A stretch of DNA of 64,000 nucleotides from Fagopyrum homotropicum (taxonomy: Eukaryota > Streptophyta > Magnoliopsida > Caryophyllales > Polygonaceae): NCBI GenBank assembly GCA_033239125.1, contig BSWB01000004.1:138830426-138894425 (forward strand), read 5' to 3'. Of this stretch, positions 1 to 10,597 are shown piece after piece; positions within the stretch are counted from its first letter, which is position 1, and every line of letters begins with the position of its first letter. The translations under genes and the position numbers were made by a program. Under the pieces are notes generated by a model that was given only the letters and a program-made list of their open reading frames with translations, was not told the DNA's origin and did not search any database.

Positions 1-1622
1 TTCTTCCGATTATAAACATAATCGTCAACCATAGTAGATTCTGACCGGAAATAATTTCTTCCCTCGACTCCGGTAAAGGATGAGCCAATTTTGTTGTAAA
101 TTGCGTTTGAGAGATCTTATGTGAAACATCAAAGTTGGGAAAATTCCAAATAGATAGCCATGAACGGAAGTCATTCTTGAAATGCATATTAACCAAAAGG
201 AGAAACTTAAGTGGGTTCTCACTACTTGATATCGTCCAAAATAACAGATGGAAAACAGACAAAAGGTCTTCAATAGTAGTATAATTTATGAGAGACAATG
301 GAGGTACCCAATTGTAGTAAAAGAAAGACAGTGTTTTAGCCCCATTTGATTACTACCTTGCTGGGCAAAGATACAATCGGATTTGTGAAATCCATTAAGG
401 ATTTTCATCCATTTGGTTGTCTTAATTGCATGAACATCGTCAATAAGAAAAAATTCATTCATTCAACACAAAAAATGATATGAACCTAAACACACCACTA
501 CAATATCATTCAAGCCATAAATGAACGTAAGTAACTGTTATTTTAAAGCTAACCCATCTAATCCGAGTAAACTTGAAAAAAAACAATACATAGCACATAC
601 AATATTCAGGGGTAGCCCTCCATAGCATTGTTAATAGGACTACAAAGGTGAGGGTTGTAAAGAAAATCAAGGACAACAGAAAAAACCTTTCTTGAAAGAT
701 GACCGACGACCGAATCCAAAAATTGAGTCGGCACAAGAATCCCTTCTTTTACTTAGCAAGGCAAAATCAACATCTTTTGTAGAGAAAGCACCACATCAGG
801 CGACTACTCTGGCCCAAGTATCACCTTCTTGGTTACTTGATGTTGAAATCACCTTTCTCTTTTCCAGCATCCATGGGCGTCTTGTAGAAATGAGTTTACC
901 ATCCAAAAGCCCTCTCTTCCTTTTGCAGAAGAGGTTGAGAGCAATCTGGAGCTTGCCTTTACGGTAATTACAAAAGGCTTGAAATCGAAAGAAGAGAAGA
1001 TGATGGGAGCTTATAAGATGTTTGTGAGGAAGAAAATTCCGTGCGAGCCTCCAATGTTTACGGCACTTGGGTGGACAAACCAAGAAGGTGGACATGAAAA
1101 TAGGGTTTTCGTCATCTTTCTCACCATAATACATCCAACAGACACATTCCATTAGATGAAGAGAGGGGTTTGGTTCGATCTACTTTTAGGCTTGGAGAGT
1201 AGTGAGCCGCCAAGGAATCGATGATGTAGTCATTGCCAGTTAGGTTTTTTGGGTGGGTAACCCGATTTCGGTCTGCTTTTTGTGGCCCTCCACGAAGGTT
1301 AGTTTGCCTGCCGATTTTTTCGACCTTTCGACCCAATAGACGGTGCGCCGTCTAATGGTTTCGAACCGCTTTCCTTTTTTCAAAAAAAAAAAAATTACAT
1401 TGACGGGGATTTACTAGTTAATATATGAATATTTGAAGTTTTAAATCGGTTCACATAACTAGTAAAATTCTTCGATGCTACAACTTCTACTTGGTGGAAT
1501 ATAAGAATTGAAAAATGCTTCGCCATTGTTAAAAATCCACTCAACCCAATACTATTCCATTTAATTATATTTAGAAATACACGATCTAAGTATATCCATT
1601 GCAAATATCTTATTAAAACAAA
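1..1622. other. unassigned gene-flanking DNA
   Basis: AT-rich DNA with only short open frames, none of which I recognise. The longest, on the minus strand around 796-1152, shows no family motif. A poly-A run lies near 1379-1394. No LTR, TIR or RNA gene is visible. It could hold a decayed gene or repeat too diverged to identify by eye. Confidence 0.4.
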
Positions 1623-1775
1623 GAGTAAATTACACAAAACTACATCTTATTTACTTCTTTTTTCATCTAACCACCTCTTATATTTTTTTTTTAAATAACC
1701 ACCTCTTTTTTTACTCCGTGAACAACCTACCACCTCATTTACTTTTCCGTTATATACTCCGTATGTGGGATCCAC
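1623..1775 (+). repeat. left terminal inverted repeat
   Basis: It pairs with the reverse complement of 2682-2830 over about 150 bp with scattered mismatches and small gaps. Shared blocks include ACCACCTCTTATAT and, at the inner end, a CCGT-TATA-CCGT segment followed by a GTGGGATCC / GTAGGGCCC match. Confidence 0.65.
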
Positions 1776-2681
1776 ACAATTATAAAAGTTTATACAATTA
1801 TATTAATAACACTTGCAAAAGTTATAGAAGAGTCTTAACAAAAACCAGAGCCATTAACACTATTCCTCACTCTCTCAGACACCAAATTTAATTTGTTCCC
1901 CTCTCCTTTGCCTTCCTCTAAAGACAAACTAACCCTTATTTAATCGTGTTCTCGGGTTGGTGGTGATTCATTCCACAACCCCTTCCATGTCAGACTCAGG
2001 GAACAAGAGAAGCATAGCCATTGACCCCTTTCTTCTCTTATTCCTTATACAAAAATGGTCGGGAGCTTTCCTTAAATTATCCAACAAAACTTTTAAAGAA
2101 AGTTGCAACATTTTAAAGTGAAACACAGTTCAAAATTTACGAGATCAACATTGGAACCCACAAGTGTCCTCGTCGCTCCGAACGACCTCAACATAATCTT
2201 CTCCATGATAGTGATATATGTGTACTCGTCGGTGCCATATGTGTCATAGGCCTCTTTGAGCATCGTCGCTTGCTTCTTCGACGAAGACAACACCCCGCCA
2301 TTGTCAATAGAGCGACAACTCGAGATTCGAAGAATTTATTGTCTACAGATGGGGAAATAGTTGAAAGTTGTATGAGTTTGTTGAGTTTGATTTGCAACCA
2401 TGTTGATCCATTAAGGGCTTTTTTGTCTACGTGGGTTACCGTACACCGATTTCAGGGTTTCAAATTAGGGATTTGGAAGATTGATGAGATTAGGGATTTA
2501 AAGGAGATTGTAGTTTTTATTGCAGAAGCGGATGAAGAGAATCAGACCATTATATATGTTATAATCAGATAAAGGATTGAGAGTTGCGAGGATTAGAATT
2601 TGTGGAAGACGACGAGTTAAAAAAATCCGATCTTTTAAAATATTAAAAATTAAATAAATTTACTAATTTACTTTTTAATGG

Positions 2682-2830
2682 GCCCTACAAACGGAATATA
2701 TGACAGAAGTTAAATAAGGTGGGTATTTGTTAACTAAATATAATAAAGGGTGGTTATTTGGTAAAATATATATAAGAGGTGGTTAAATGAAAAAGGAGTA
2801 AATAAGAGGTGGTTTTGTGTATTTTAGGTC
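2682..2830 (-). repeat. right terminal inverted repeat
   Basis: Inverted counterpart of 1623-1775. The TIR is roughly 75-80% identical by eye, so the element looks old. Confidence 0.65.
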
Positions 2831-3309
2831 AATTAGAGTCTAAGTAATCAAATAATTGCCAATAACATGAAGAAAAAAAAGGCTAGACATGCAGACTTGA
2901 CCCCGACATAGACACCATTATTGAGTTACGAGACTAGACCGTGTTTTGTATGACATCATACCTCCAAATTATCACTAACAATGTTCATATAAAACAGCTG
3001 AATATCATACATTAAGGTCCAAAAATAACACCAGAACTCTTACCCCAACATTAATTTTTGTTAGCATTTTACTCTTTTGAAGTAATATGAAAATGAGTCT
3101 ATTGTTAGCAAAGTAAACGCAAATTTTGGTTGTCAAAACTGGAGCACTCCACTCATTTTTCCAAAAGCGTAACGAAAGACCCGCCAGGAAAACGGGCACA
3201 ATCCCAGCCTTCCCTTTGTTTCTAAAACAAAACTCCAAACTACCTTTTCGACTCCTACTACGACTATTCCCTCGTCTCCTTCTAAAACTCAAACCTCATT
3301 TTCGTTACA
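2831..3309. other. 3' flank and probable 3' UTR of BRX-like gene
   Basis: The stretch between the TIR element and the BRX-like stop codon. The part nearest 3309 should be 3' UTR of the minus-strand gene. No other feature is seen; open frames here on either strand overlap the gene's end and show no family features. Confidence 0.4.
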
Positions 3310-4976
3310 TCACAAGTACTGCTCCTGGATTCTGCCCTTGTTCTCTTCCCACCACAATCTCGCATTCATCTCTCCGAACTTCTCTCGGCTGCATAGCATA
3401 AACAAATCACGACAGTTAATGAGATGATGTGATTATGGTGAAGTAATATAGAATGCTTACCTGAACCTAACACGTCGAAGCTCTCGTCTGCCATCCGGCA
3501 TCACTCTAACCGTGATGTATACACCCGGTTCATCCTGCTCAACCCATTCAGTTTCAACATCACTAGCATTGCTAACTGAGAATTCACTCGAACGACCTGC
3601 TTCTCTTGATGAGCTGCTCCTTGCGGAAGCCTCGGCTAATGAAGTGTCCGTCTTCGGAGGGCTCGTGTATGACACCTTGGGAATTGATGCCATTACTCCT
3701 TTTGTGTGGACGAAGCTTCGAGGGAAAGACTCCTTTGCAGGGCTCCCTTCAGCAGAGCCAAACTTGGAGTTCTGCAACATGTTGCATGATGTTTGGAAAT
3801 CAATTTGAAATTCACAAAGAATCCAAGCATTACCAAACATGAGTATTCAAATGAATCATAAAATCAATGCCGACCTCTCTAATGCAGGTGAGAGCACATA
3901 AATGAAACTTACCTCATCGTCTGAGTGGGGAGGAGCAGCCACTGTTTGTTCGCTGAACCTTTGAACATTGAATAGCTCAATGACTTTTTCATAGTTCTCT
4001 GCCCACCATCTTTGAGCTTGCCACTTGTTGAACAGCTCACGGCTGACCAAATAACATAAGCAAAGCTCAGAATCAGTTTCACTGTGTGAAGAATGTCAAG
4101 CAATCACCCTTATTGTTAGGGATGAACTTAGCTTATGGCTTATGGCATGAATTTCGAGACCTTCATAGATTATAAATGTTAGGGATGAACTCTGAACATG
4201 AAACAAAGTTTGAACTCATTTGACAAAGATATCTAACGATTGAACAATCAAAAGAAAAGAGGTTCGAATCTCAAGTCTCAACAAAATGCATCGAATTAGC
4301 ATCTAGAAGCAACAATTGCAAAGTCAGAAGAACACCGTAAACCAAACAGTCAACAAACATCACAGAATTTACCTAAAGCGGATTCTCTTGAGATCATTGC
4401 CACCCTGAGGCATGGAAACTAAGGTGATCAAGACACCAGGCTCCACCTGAGCCACCCACTCCTTGGGCTCATCCTCATCTGTGAAGATTACAGACTCGGT
4501 TCTCACGCTCAACGACACCGGAGTCCCTTCCGCACTAGACAGAACTTTTATCCTTCCATCTAAATGTTTCCCCCAAATCCTTGGAGTTGAATTGGAAGTC
4601 CCGGCTCTACGGTAGCCCAAATTAAATCTTTCAGACATTGAATTCGTATCAGAATCTGCTAATGTTGGGTTCTCATTCCTACCACCAGAGCAAGGCTTGC
4701 AGCTTTTGTAGGCACCAGAAGCCTTGATTGCCATATACTTGATCTACACAAACCACATTACAAACAAAATCAATCAAATGCTACGAACGCAAAAAAAAAA
4801 AAAAATGGTGGATAAGTTGATCAAGTAAATAGTAAAGCGATACTGTTACTTACATGATTAGTTAGAGATTTAAGAGATTGCTTCCTGGATGGGGTGGTTG
4901 CAATGACGTCGTCATCATCCTGACGCTGAAGAGACCCGCCGTGCAACTGCTTAGAACAGGCTATGCAAGTCAACAT
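3310..4976 (-). CDS. BRXL: BREVIS RADIX-like protein (two BRX domains)
   Basis: Five exons on the minus strand: 4976-4854, 4743-4373, 4042-3913, 3771-3461, 3388-3310. All four introns (110, 330, 141 and 72 bp) have GT-AG ends. The joined CDS is 1014 nt, 337 residues, close to the usual BRX family length. The start at 4976 gives the family N-terminus MLTCIACSKQ, whose cysteines are known palmitoylation candidates; an in-frame upstream ATG at 5015 would add 13 residues that do not look like the family. A SGAYKSCKPC motif follows at about residues 49-58. BRX domain 1 is at about 136-192 (EWVAQVEPGV to the RWW region) and domain 2 at about 283-337 (EWVEQDEPGVYITVR, then LWWEENKGRIQEQYL at the end). 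Both domains are split by an intron at the same place and phase, consistent with ancient domain duplication. Known BRX proteins act at the plasma membrane in auxin-related root phloem development and cell polarity. It appears intact and is the only host gene I can support here. Confidence 0.93.
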
Positions 4977-6733
4977 ATGGGATCGACGCAACCGAAAAAT
5001 CCAAAAGGGTTTCAAATAGAGAGGTCGTTTTCAGCGGAGGAAATCAAAAGCACAGAATTAGTTTGTCGCCGCAGTGAGCCAATTTAAGTAGTGGCTTTAT
5101 CAAAGGACACCAACTAAAAACTCTTAAAAAGCGGCCATTAATGGTGGGATCAGCAGAGCAGAGGAATCACAGTTTTCGTGAGAGAGGGAGAAAGGGAATG
5201 AATGGGATGGAGTGCCACAGCAGTGGCTTGCAGGACTTGAGGGTAATTTAGGGTACAGTTCACGCGATTGGAGAGATGGGGATTTGCAGACCAAATTATG
5301 AACCGAAAGGATTAAATTCCATAAAAGCACACATACGCATTGGCCATGGCCATTTTCTCCAGCCCACAATGTTTCGAGAATTGAGATTTGGGATCCGCTC
5401 ACTCTCTCTGTGGTTTCAGAACATTGAGATTTGGAAGGAAGATGTAGGCAATAAGCTTGCGAAATTAGATTAAAATATTAAATATTAATAATTAGTTGAA
5501 ATAGTGAATAATTATTACACTAATTATAAGTAATGGGAGTGTGGCGGGTTAAAGTGGATGATGAATTGATGAGATGAGAGAGAGAGAGGGTAAAAGGCTA
5601 TTAATGCAGAGAGGGTCTTGGTGGTGTGTATGAAGATGCTGCGTGCGCCACCCTACCCACTACATTGCTTTGATGTCTTGTTTCAGTCCCATTGTTATAT
5701 GTTCAAATTCTAAATATTTAATTTAAATAAAATAAATAAATTCATATAAAAAAAGGTCGAAACCATTTCCTGAATTTTGCGTGTCATATAGAATGGCCGT
5801 CAGGAAAGACTATCTTCTTGAGTTAGTCCATCCTAAAATATTCTTATGGATTAGAACACGAAGTTTGAGATCATAAAAAAAAGAAGGTGTGTTAGGGTTC
5901 GAGATTTCCAAATGAGTCAATCAGTCAGCAACCTAGTTGATTTCTAGAACTCATGTGTGACCTGAACTTTCTCAAAGAAGAGAAGATTCAGTCTGAAGTC
6001 GGATAAAATCATCTCGAACTCCCAGGTGTATAGGTACTGCTCCAAAGTCCTTGGAGTACCTCTCTTTTTCTTATTGTCGTCATTCACATGGGCTCTACTT
6101 CCGTTTTTGACTTCTTTTCCACAATTTAGGAAAATCAATTTTTTTTGTTGTTCTTTTTGGATCTAGGAGACCCAAGAGTACTACTTTTGAATCTATTTCT
6201 AAGATCTACAAATTTACAGTTGATATGTTTGTTTAGATCCAAAGGGAAAATGGTGAAAACGGAAATCTCTCATAGGTCGTCATAAAATTGTATTCAACGT
6301 CAATTATCTTCACAAGATTCTTCAATTCTTCTTCCTCCAACATAAATCTATCTCGGAACTTCGATCTTCAGTCAATATAGGTGTCTTCTATAATGTCCTT
6401 GGCCTTAGTGAGGATTGAAATCCGAATTCAAACAATTTTTTCTTCGTTTTTGCACATTTTTGGCCTCGAACGTCTATGATACGAAAAAAAAACACAAAGT
6501 AGACACCGCAATATGCAATAGGAAGTATCTATGTTCTACATGAACACAAAATACACCAAATAATATATGAAATGGATGCATATGATAGCTTAAAAGACGT
6601 ATGTTTTGGACTCATCAAAATACTCCATACTTATATCTTACTTGTTTCCGAGTAAGATAATGACATACAAAACACTATATGCAAATAAGGGTAGACCTCT
6701 ACTAAGAAGAAGAATAACTTTCCAAATCATGTA
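4977..6733. other. BRX-like upstream region, no further gene seen
   Basis: Holds the 5' UTR and promoter of the BRX-like gene, reading leftward. A GA dinucleotide run (5576-5588) and AT-rich DNA around 5470-5760 lie here. A 64-codon minus-strand frame at 5944-6138 has no recognisable family. No TATA box can be assigned with confidence. Nothing else is identifiable. Confidence 0.4.
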
Positions 6734-7516
6734 TGTAACACCCCGAATCCACGGGACTCGGGATGCTACGGGCGAAGACCTCACAATGGGTCCCGACCCT
6801 TAGCCTGACAACAATTTCACCGGATCTTACAACAAGACACAAATAAAGGCTAAAACCGAAATACATTTTTATGCAAATTAATGAAACCCGAAAGCTTACA
6901 ACAAAAGACTTCAGCCGAGATACAACTCCAAAGACCAAACGCCTTACATGTGGCATACAAAATACAATAAACTAAAGATGATACACAACCCGACTCCAAC
7001 CCAAAACCCCTCCTAAAGTTTACGGAACCCCGGTTGTCCACACTTCCGGATCTTTTGGCCGCATTCCTAACCTGCAAGGCAATCTACAACATCAGTATAA
7101 CACCGTTAACTAATATTCAAGGCATTAGAATCAAGGTGATGGCACACACACACACATAAATAATCATAAACACGCAACATGCTTCAAAACACACAAGTCC
7201 GGTTTATTATCTTTTTAATATTAAGGCATATCCCGTTCTAATTCAACTTTCGTTTGTGACAAACGAATCACCCTTGATCTCACCTCGGTCCCTACTCACC
7301 GTCAAGGAATGGTACTGATGCATCTGACCGTCTACCTGCCCGGTCTAGTCGCCAAGAACCCCCTACCTCTCCGCAAGAGCTAGACAGTCTTGTCACCGCC
7401 CGTTATCATACACTTGGGCCAAATAATGTAAAGGTCGTCCTATTTCCGGTTTTGATGTTGTTGTGGTTCTTTTAGGATGTGATGCTATCAAATCCGAGGC
7501 AAGAGTGTCAAGAACT
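6734..7516 (-). repeat. LTR-like fragment beginning TGTAACACCCC
   Basis: TGTAACACCCC, read on the minus strand, is the GGGGTGTTACA end common in plant gypsy LTRs of chromovirus type. The following 780 bp is GC-richer than the flank and has no ORF. It is cut at 7516 by element F. If this is an LTR, its other part lies beyond the right end of F, outside the window. No partner copy is visible here, so the call rests on the terminus alone. Confidence 0.35.
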
Positions 7517-7632
7517 TATTTGCCCAAATCATACACACCAAGTCTTAAATTTATAAACTCGAACTAAATCCTAAACTCCTAACCAACCCGTAGTGTACGA
7601 ATCGCAAAGTAGAAAGGAAAGCGTTCCGAGGT
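7517..7632 (-). repeat. element F 3' LTR, left fragment
   Basis: The terminal 116 bp of the 3' LTR of outermost element F. It continues at 57646 after element D and one TSD copy are removed. It carries the conserved LTR box (CCCGTAGTGTACGAATCG near 7592). The expected terminal TG reads TA (7517-7518), a single transition. The predicted F TSD is GAACT (7512-7516); its partner is off the right edge. Confidence 0.75.
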
Positions 7633-8195
7633 TGATAGCATGCATTATAGTCTATATTTTGGGATTGGTTTAGACGTTTTATCTTCATAAATCTGCATGT
7701 ATGGATGTATATTCTGCGGTTATATTGTTGTTTTGTCTACTTTTGCGGGAATTGAGGTCTACACCTAGTTTCGTTGTAAATGTAGGTAAAATGGCACGTT
7801 TTGGACTAAAATGGAGCTAAGGGAGTTAAGGAGTCATTGGAGCTACATTCTGGAGCTTAAAGAAGATCTCAGGGAGCATGGAAACGATTAAGAGGATTAA
7901 TTCTGGACCAAATTCAAGAGATTCTACATTCAGTTGAGATTCACCTCGGTCAGCTATAGTACCACCTCGACCGAGGTGATCTTGAGGAGCGTCCCGACCG
8001 AGGCGGACACCCTGTCGCCGGCGAGATCTTATTTTTGGCTGAAATCTTCTATTTTTGGAAGGAAGATATCATATATTTTTGGCAGGATTTTTGGAAGGAA
8101 GCATATTTTTTTTGCTGATTTATTTTAAGAGACATGGATATATTTTCTAGGAAATTATCTTTTTAAGATATTTTATCTTTGGAAGATAATTCTCC

Positions 8196-8204
8196 TATAT
8201 ATAT
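8196..8204 (+). promoter_or_regulatory. LTR TATA box, element D
   Basis: TATATATAT lies in the 5' LTR about 190 bp downstream of the CACCTCGACCGAGGTG palindrome. It is the best TATA candidate in the LTR; transcription would start roughly 30 bp downstream. No direct evidence of a start site. Confidence 0.5.
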
Positions 8205-8797
8205 GGGCTCATTTTCTACAATTCAGCCATCGCGGAATTTCCAGATCACATGCTTAGAGCATCCAACAATTGAGGAATTTTCTGGAGTTTTGAAGGAAGT
8301 ATTGAAGGATTGAAGTTCAAGGAAGGAAGGAATCATAGTTGAAGTTGGCTTTTGAAAGAGTTTGTAAGACTTTCATAGATTTCTTTTGATTTGTTGTCTT
8401 TGTTGAGTTGTGATTGAAGAACGCTTGTTTATTGATTATTTGATTCAGTTATTGAGACATTTTCCTTAGGTTTTCTTGTTCGAATATTGATTCCTTTTCT
8501 ATTAATTTGATTATTGTTATCATGATGATTGTTGACTAAGTTTCTTATGCGATTCTAGGGTGATTGGCTGAAAGTTGTGGGAAAGACGATGATAGAATGA
8601 TCTTAATCCCAGCAGGACCCTGAAAGCTCGAGTCTTTATCTTAACCCTAGAACATCTCGCTCAGTCGTTGAACATCTCGGCCGGGTTGGAATCTGGCTGA
8701 ACGAGGTGAACCTTTCCTGAACCTATATGAGTTAAGATTAAAAGTTTGCCAAATCCTATCCTTGTTATACCTTTCCTGGTTCAACGCAAGGTAAATA

Positions 8798-9055
8798 TGA
8801 GACTTACCCGGTGATTCCTTTGCTTGTATACCCAAGATCATGAGTGTAGGTAATTAAGGTTTATCCTTTATTAGGGTTTGAGTGTGCCTTCATCCAATCT
8901 TTGAGAGTTAGCTTGAGACTTAACCGGTAAAGGTTGATTCTATTCCCTTGGGTGGTATGTTAGTTTGAGATTATAGTTCCTTTCCTTAGTACCTTGAGAC
9001 TTACCCGGTAATAGGAGCTTCGGTTTGGGATAGTGAGTAGTGAGACTTACCCGGT
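8798..9055 (+). repeat. four dispersed TGAGACTTACCCGGT repeats
   Basis: Copies at 8798-8812, 8913-8927 (one change), 8995-9009 and 9041-9055, separated by non-repetitive sequence. The same motif occurs four times in the LTRs of E and F. Confidence 0.8.
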
Positions 9056-9400
9056 GATCTATTCCCATCTTAGAAACACCTTCCCTTTGCAAACCTCAGC
9101 TTTGTCCGCGTTATCCTTTGAGATCTTGAGTCGGAACCACAACTAGATGCTTTAATCCCTAGAATCCGCATTCCCTTTATCTAAGTTTATATCATCTTTG
9201 ATTGCTTTAATTTGTAGTTACTAGTAACATTTGACTACCTGATTCCGTGCTTTGTTTCACCATAGTCCATGTGTTCGACCCTTGGAATTCTTGCTTTTAT
9301 TACAATTGATCCGTACACTGCGGGTTCGCATATTGTTCAAGCATACTTCTGGGGTTATAAATTTAAAACTTGCACACACCTTTTGGAGCAAACAAGTTTT

Positions 9401-9418
9401 TGGCGCCGTTGCCGGGGA
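9401..9418 (+). other. primer-binding site, tRNA-Asp type (D)
   Basis: TGGCGCCGTTGCCGGGGA is complementary to the 3' end of plant tRNA-Asp(GUC). It lies six bases after the LTR end at 9394. This PBS type is characteristic of the Athila lineage. Confidence 0.92.
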
Positions 9419-9522
9419 CTTGGTCTAGGCCAAGTTCGGTTTCGGTTGTCTTTCGGGACTATTGCCCTTGTTTCTATTAACCACTTTACTTGAGTGTTTT
9501 CGTAGGATCTTTTCTTAGGTTT

Positions 9523-10073
9523 ATGCGAAGAACTCGTGCTGGAAAGGAAATCGTTCCCTACGATCCCGAACTAGAAAAGACCTACAAAATAAGATTGAAA
9601 GAAGCTAAGATTGCCAATCGAGATGAACGCGATCTTGAAGCCGAATTGAAGGAGGCATTGGAACAGCTACGCCTCAATAGAGAAGCACTGCGGCGTGAGA
9701 GAGAAGAGACTCGCGCAAGAACTGAAGTAATTGAGCAGATATGGCGGCTCTTAGGGCCTAGTTTTTGCCTCGACCGATCCCAGATCCTCGACCGAGGCAA
9801 GACCTATTCCCAGTTGCCCCGGCCGAGATACACCCACCTCGGATGCCTATCTGAGATGTTCTTTTTGCTAGAGTTCCACAAACTCTAGGACAGAGAATGA
9901 ATCCTAATCAGCAAGTCAGGCGTCCAGGAGTCAACCTAGGTGATCCAGTTGAGCATGATTATGAACTTCGACCGCAAGTTCTATCTATGATCCGACAATG
10001 TCAATTTGGAGGTTTATAGAGAGAGTCTCCGCATCAGCATTTGCAAAACTATGAGATTCTGATGGAGACCTTG
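9523..10073 (+). pseudogene. gag: gag N-terminal part, element D
   Basis: Starts at the methionine of MRRTRAGKE, matching the gag start in E (54973). A charged coiled-coil-like stretch covers about residues 25-75. A linker carrying family palindromes (about 9770-9850) follows and shifts frame relative to E near 9888. Downstream homology (QRMNPNQQVRRPGVNLGDP and RQCQFGG) continues in another frame with an in-frame TAG near 10018. Gag resumes at 24802 beyond insertion C. Confidence 0.85.
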
Positions 10074-10597
10074 TGATGACATGAATTATGACCTATTTTT
10101 AGACATGTATTTATATAGATTTTTCCTTTATTTTGCATGCAAAGACATACATTAATGACATTTATGATTATATTTATCTACTTTGCAAAAATAGATGTCT
10201 ACACAGAGTTTTATTGCATTTGTAGGTAATTTGGCGAATTATGGAGCGAAATGACACATTTAAGGATTAAGCCTTGACGCGGGATAAAAAGGAGCATAAA
10301 AGGAAACTAGGACGCGCCAAAGTAATATCTGATACCGTCAGACGCGCCAAAGTATCCTCTGATACCATCTGACGCGCCAAAGTATTCTCTAATACCTTTT
10401 GACTCGGCTCAGAGTATTTTCTGATACCAGTAGGCTCGACTTCTTTTCATCCCAAATATTTAGGGTTTTGTCTTTAAACCCTAGGTTAATCCCTACAAAT
10501 ATTTGAGAGCTTTCAACATTGAAGGGGAGCCAAAATCTCCAAAAGGGAGACTTGAGGAGCAGAAATCTCCAACTTGGAGAACTAGGACAGTGACAGA
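10074..10597 (+). mobile_element. solo LTR C, left part
   Basis: Starts TGATGACATG right after TSD CCTTG (10069-10073). It continues at 23698-24796 once element A is removed, giving a 1623-bp LTR ending GGACAAACA. The second TSD copy is at 24797-24801. No internal region is present, so C is a solo LTR left by LTR-LTR recombination. Its start resembles the LTR of F. Confidence 0.9.
10311..10432 (+). repeat. 30-bp tandem repeat in solo LTR C
   Basis: Units start at 10311, 10341 and 10371 (GACGCGCCAAAGTAT..., then CTGATACC...), with a degenerate fourth unit at 10401-10432. The repeat is in the U3-like part of the LTR and is not seen in the other LTRs here. Confidence 0.85.

Larger units (their letters stand above)
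1623..2830. mobile_element. non-autonomous TIR element (Mutator-like?)
   Basis: A 1.2 kb segment bounded by long terminal inverted repeats (1623-1775 and 2682-2830). The outer ends read about GTAAATTACACAAAAC on the left and, reverse-complemented, CTAAAATACACAAAAC on the right. Long AT-rich TIRs around a non-transposase core fit a non-autonomous Mutator-like (MULE) element. No transposase is seen. I could not find a convincing 9-11 bp TSD, so the superfamily is uncertain. The core (about 1900-2640) has better base balance and short open frames on both strands, which could be captured gene sequence. Confidence 0.55.
7633..9394 (+). repeat. element D 5' LTR
   Basis: 1762 bp from TGATAGCATG to GGAGCAAACA. 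The 3' LTR (42536-43608 plus 56953-57640) is 1761 bp once inner insertions are removed. It contains a TATA box, palindrome clusters (7940-8005, 8640-8710), four TGAGACTTACCCGGT repeats, and the conserved box GATCCGTACACTGCGGGT near 9308. Confidence 0.92.

Noticed and set aside
4977..5015. Upstream in-frame ATG as the BRX-like start
   Set aside because: The 13 extra residues do not fit the family N-terminus, whereas the ATG at 4976 gives the typical Met-Leu-Thr-Cys start.
5944..6138. Small minus-strand protein of 64 residues
   Set aside because: No family motif, no start or codon-use support, and in AT-rich DNA where such frames arise by chance.
8798..9055. CRISPR-like array of regularly spaced repeats
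   Set aside because: Repeats are 15 bp, spacers differ in length, and the copies are shared by LTRs of three elements in a plant genome.
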